From an uncultured Pelagibacteraceae bacterium (GTDB taxonomy: Bacteria; Pseudomonadota; Alphaproteobacteria; Pelagibacterales; Pelagibacteraceae), in NCBI GenBank assembly GCA_902580275.1, contig CACHJZ010000001.1:124001-188000 (forward strand): DNA of 64,000 nucleotides, read 5' to 3'. This document shows positions 63,082-64,000 of this stretch, one piece after another. The notes beneath the pieces were generated by a model. It was given only the letters and a program-made list of their open reading frames with translations. It made no database searches and had not been told where the DNA came from. A program made the translations under genes and the position numbers. How positions within the stretch are numbered: position 1 is the first letter of the stretch; each line of letters opens with the position of its first letter.

Positions 63082-64000
63082 ATGATTCTGATCAAAAAAC
63101 TTTATGATGCATTAAAGATTCTATTGGTCACTTTTATCTTTTCTTTAATAGTAGACTTTTTCTTTGGAGAAAAAATTTTAAAATATTTTGACTCGTTTTT
63201 TGCAAAATCACAATTCTATGAAAGACTAGTTAGGATCGATCATCCAATATACCATCATACTTTAAGAGCGAATGTTCAATATTCCAATAATGTTAGCTTT
63301 CTAGGAACTTACGAACTTTGTACAAATAACCATGGATTTAAATCAAAATGTAATGAAGTGGCTGATAAAAACTTTGAATTTGCATTTATCGGAGACTCTT
63401 TTACCGAGGGAACGCCTATAGAATATCAAGATAGTTTTGTTGGTATTTTTTCTGAAACATCTGGATATAAAACTGCCAACCTTGGAATAGTATCATATTC
63501 CCCAAAAATATATTTATCAAAAATTAATTATTTAATAAATGAAGGTTTTAATTTTGACCATATGGTTGTCTTTATAGATATAAGTGACTTTTATGATGAT
63601 ACAAATTTTTATTCTATAGATGAAAGTTTAAAAGTTACTGAAAAATATTCTAAAAAGAAAAACTTGAAACGTAGAAAATTTTTAAGAAATAATTTTCCAC
63701 TGACAAATTTTTATATGTTTGTCTTGAAAAAATATAGGTTTAAGAGTGAAGAAGATAAAGAATTGAGTGCAAATGATGAAAATCCTGTCTTCACTGACAA
63801 AGTCAATCTCAAAGCAAAATGGACATATTCGAAAGAAGATACAATTGAAAAGTACGATTTAGGAATAAAAAAGGGAAATCAAATAATGGTTAGTCATATG
63901 GAAAAACTTTATGAAATATTATCTCAAAATAATATCAAATTAAGTTTAGCAGTTTATCCTTGGCCTCATCAGTTAAAAAACGATGTGGTAAACTCCATCC
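63082..64000 (+). CDS. SGNH/GDSL hydrolase-like membrane-anchored protein (partial)
   Basis: 306 residues visible from the ATG at 63082; the reading frame runs off the window. One TM helix at about residues 11-28, then an extracytoplasmic part with the nucleophile block FIGDSFTEG (about residues 102-110). Such proteins often O-acetylate or deacetylate polysaccharides; the His block would lie outside the window. Divergent from pilT with a 127-bp gap. Confidence 0.75.
   Translation, partial: MILIKKLYDALKILLVTFIFSLIVDFFFGEKILKYFDSFFAKSQFYERLVRIDHPIYHHTLRANVQYSNNVSFLGTYELCTNNHGFKSKCNEVADKNFEFAFIGDSFTEGTPIEYQDSFVGIFSETSGYKTANLGIVSYSPKIYLSKINYLINEGFNFDHMVVFIDISDFYDDTNFYSIDESLKVTEKYSKKKNLKRRKFLRNNFPLTNFYMFVLKKYRFKSEEDKELSANDENPVFTDKVNLKAKWTYSKEDTIEKYDLGIKKGNQIMVSHMEKLYEILSQNNIKLSLAVYPWPHQLKNDVVNSI

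Overview
The window is AT-rich and densely coded. Its gene content (DMSP-demethylase-type and ectoine-hydrolase-type enzymes, many high-affinity ABC uptake systems, very short intergenic spaces) suggests a streamlined marine alphaproteobacterium of the SAR11/Pelagibacterales type. That assignment is inferred from composition and gene content only; there is no rRNA marker in the window. I see no rRNA, tRNA, CRISPR array, transposase or phage gene.

Region 1 (1-30.5 kb) is uptake and catabolism. From the left: a partial 3-hydroxyacyl-CoA dehydrogenase; a peptide/nickel-type ABC importer (binding protein, two permeases, fused double ATPase) on the minus strand; and a divergent plus-strand operon (7365-14843) with a GcvT-fold enzyme, an S51 peptidase, an FMN 2-hydroxyacid dehydrogenase, a ThDP enzyme, a 5-hydroxyisourate-hydrolase-like protein, a DmdA-like enzyme and a thiolase. 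Next come a polyamine-type ABC importer, an ectoine-hydrolase-type protein, an EutA-like racemase-fold protein and acetoacetyl-CoA synthetase (14844-23248, minus). A branched-chain amino-acid-type ABC system follows (LivK on plus; LivM, H, F and G on minus) with an MFS protein and ProC.

Region 2 (30.6-38.6 kb) is a short housekeeping stretch (TIGR03643-like protein, glutaredoxin, lipoprotein), followed by a signalling group: CHASE2-PP2C phosphatase, FecR-domain protein with a lysine-rich tail, TPR/beta-barrel outer-membrane protein, two type IV pilins, then a STAS antagonist and a HATPase anti-sigma-type kinase on the other strand. A second PP2C phosphatase, with a GAF domain, lies at 49-50.5 kb. 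Together these are the parts of a partner-switching pathway.

Region 3 (36.8-63 kb) is a near-complete type IV pilus island: pilA, a second pilin, pilC, pilB, a lipoprotein secretin, pilP, pilO, a pilM-pilN fusion, pilD, an autotransporter-like protein, pilY1, minor pilins (pilX, W, V, fimT) and pilT. The region upstream of pilMN (46718-47211) holds seven copies of an 11-bp motif with about 21-bp phasing and is the most striking non-coding signal. The right edge has a truncated SGNH-hydrolase-like gene.

The best candidates for something undescribed are the signalling cluster interleaved with the pilus genes together with the repeat array upstream of pilMN, and the catabolic operon at 7365-14843.
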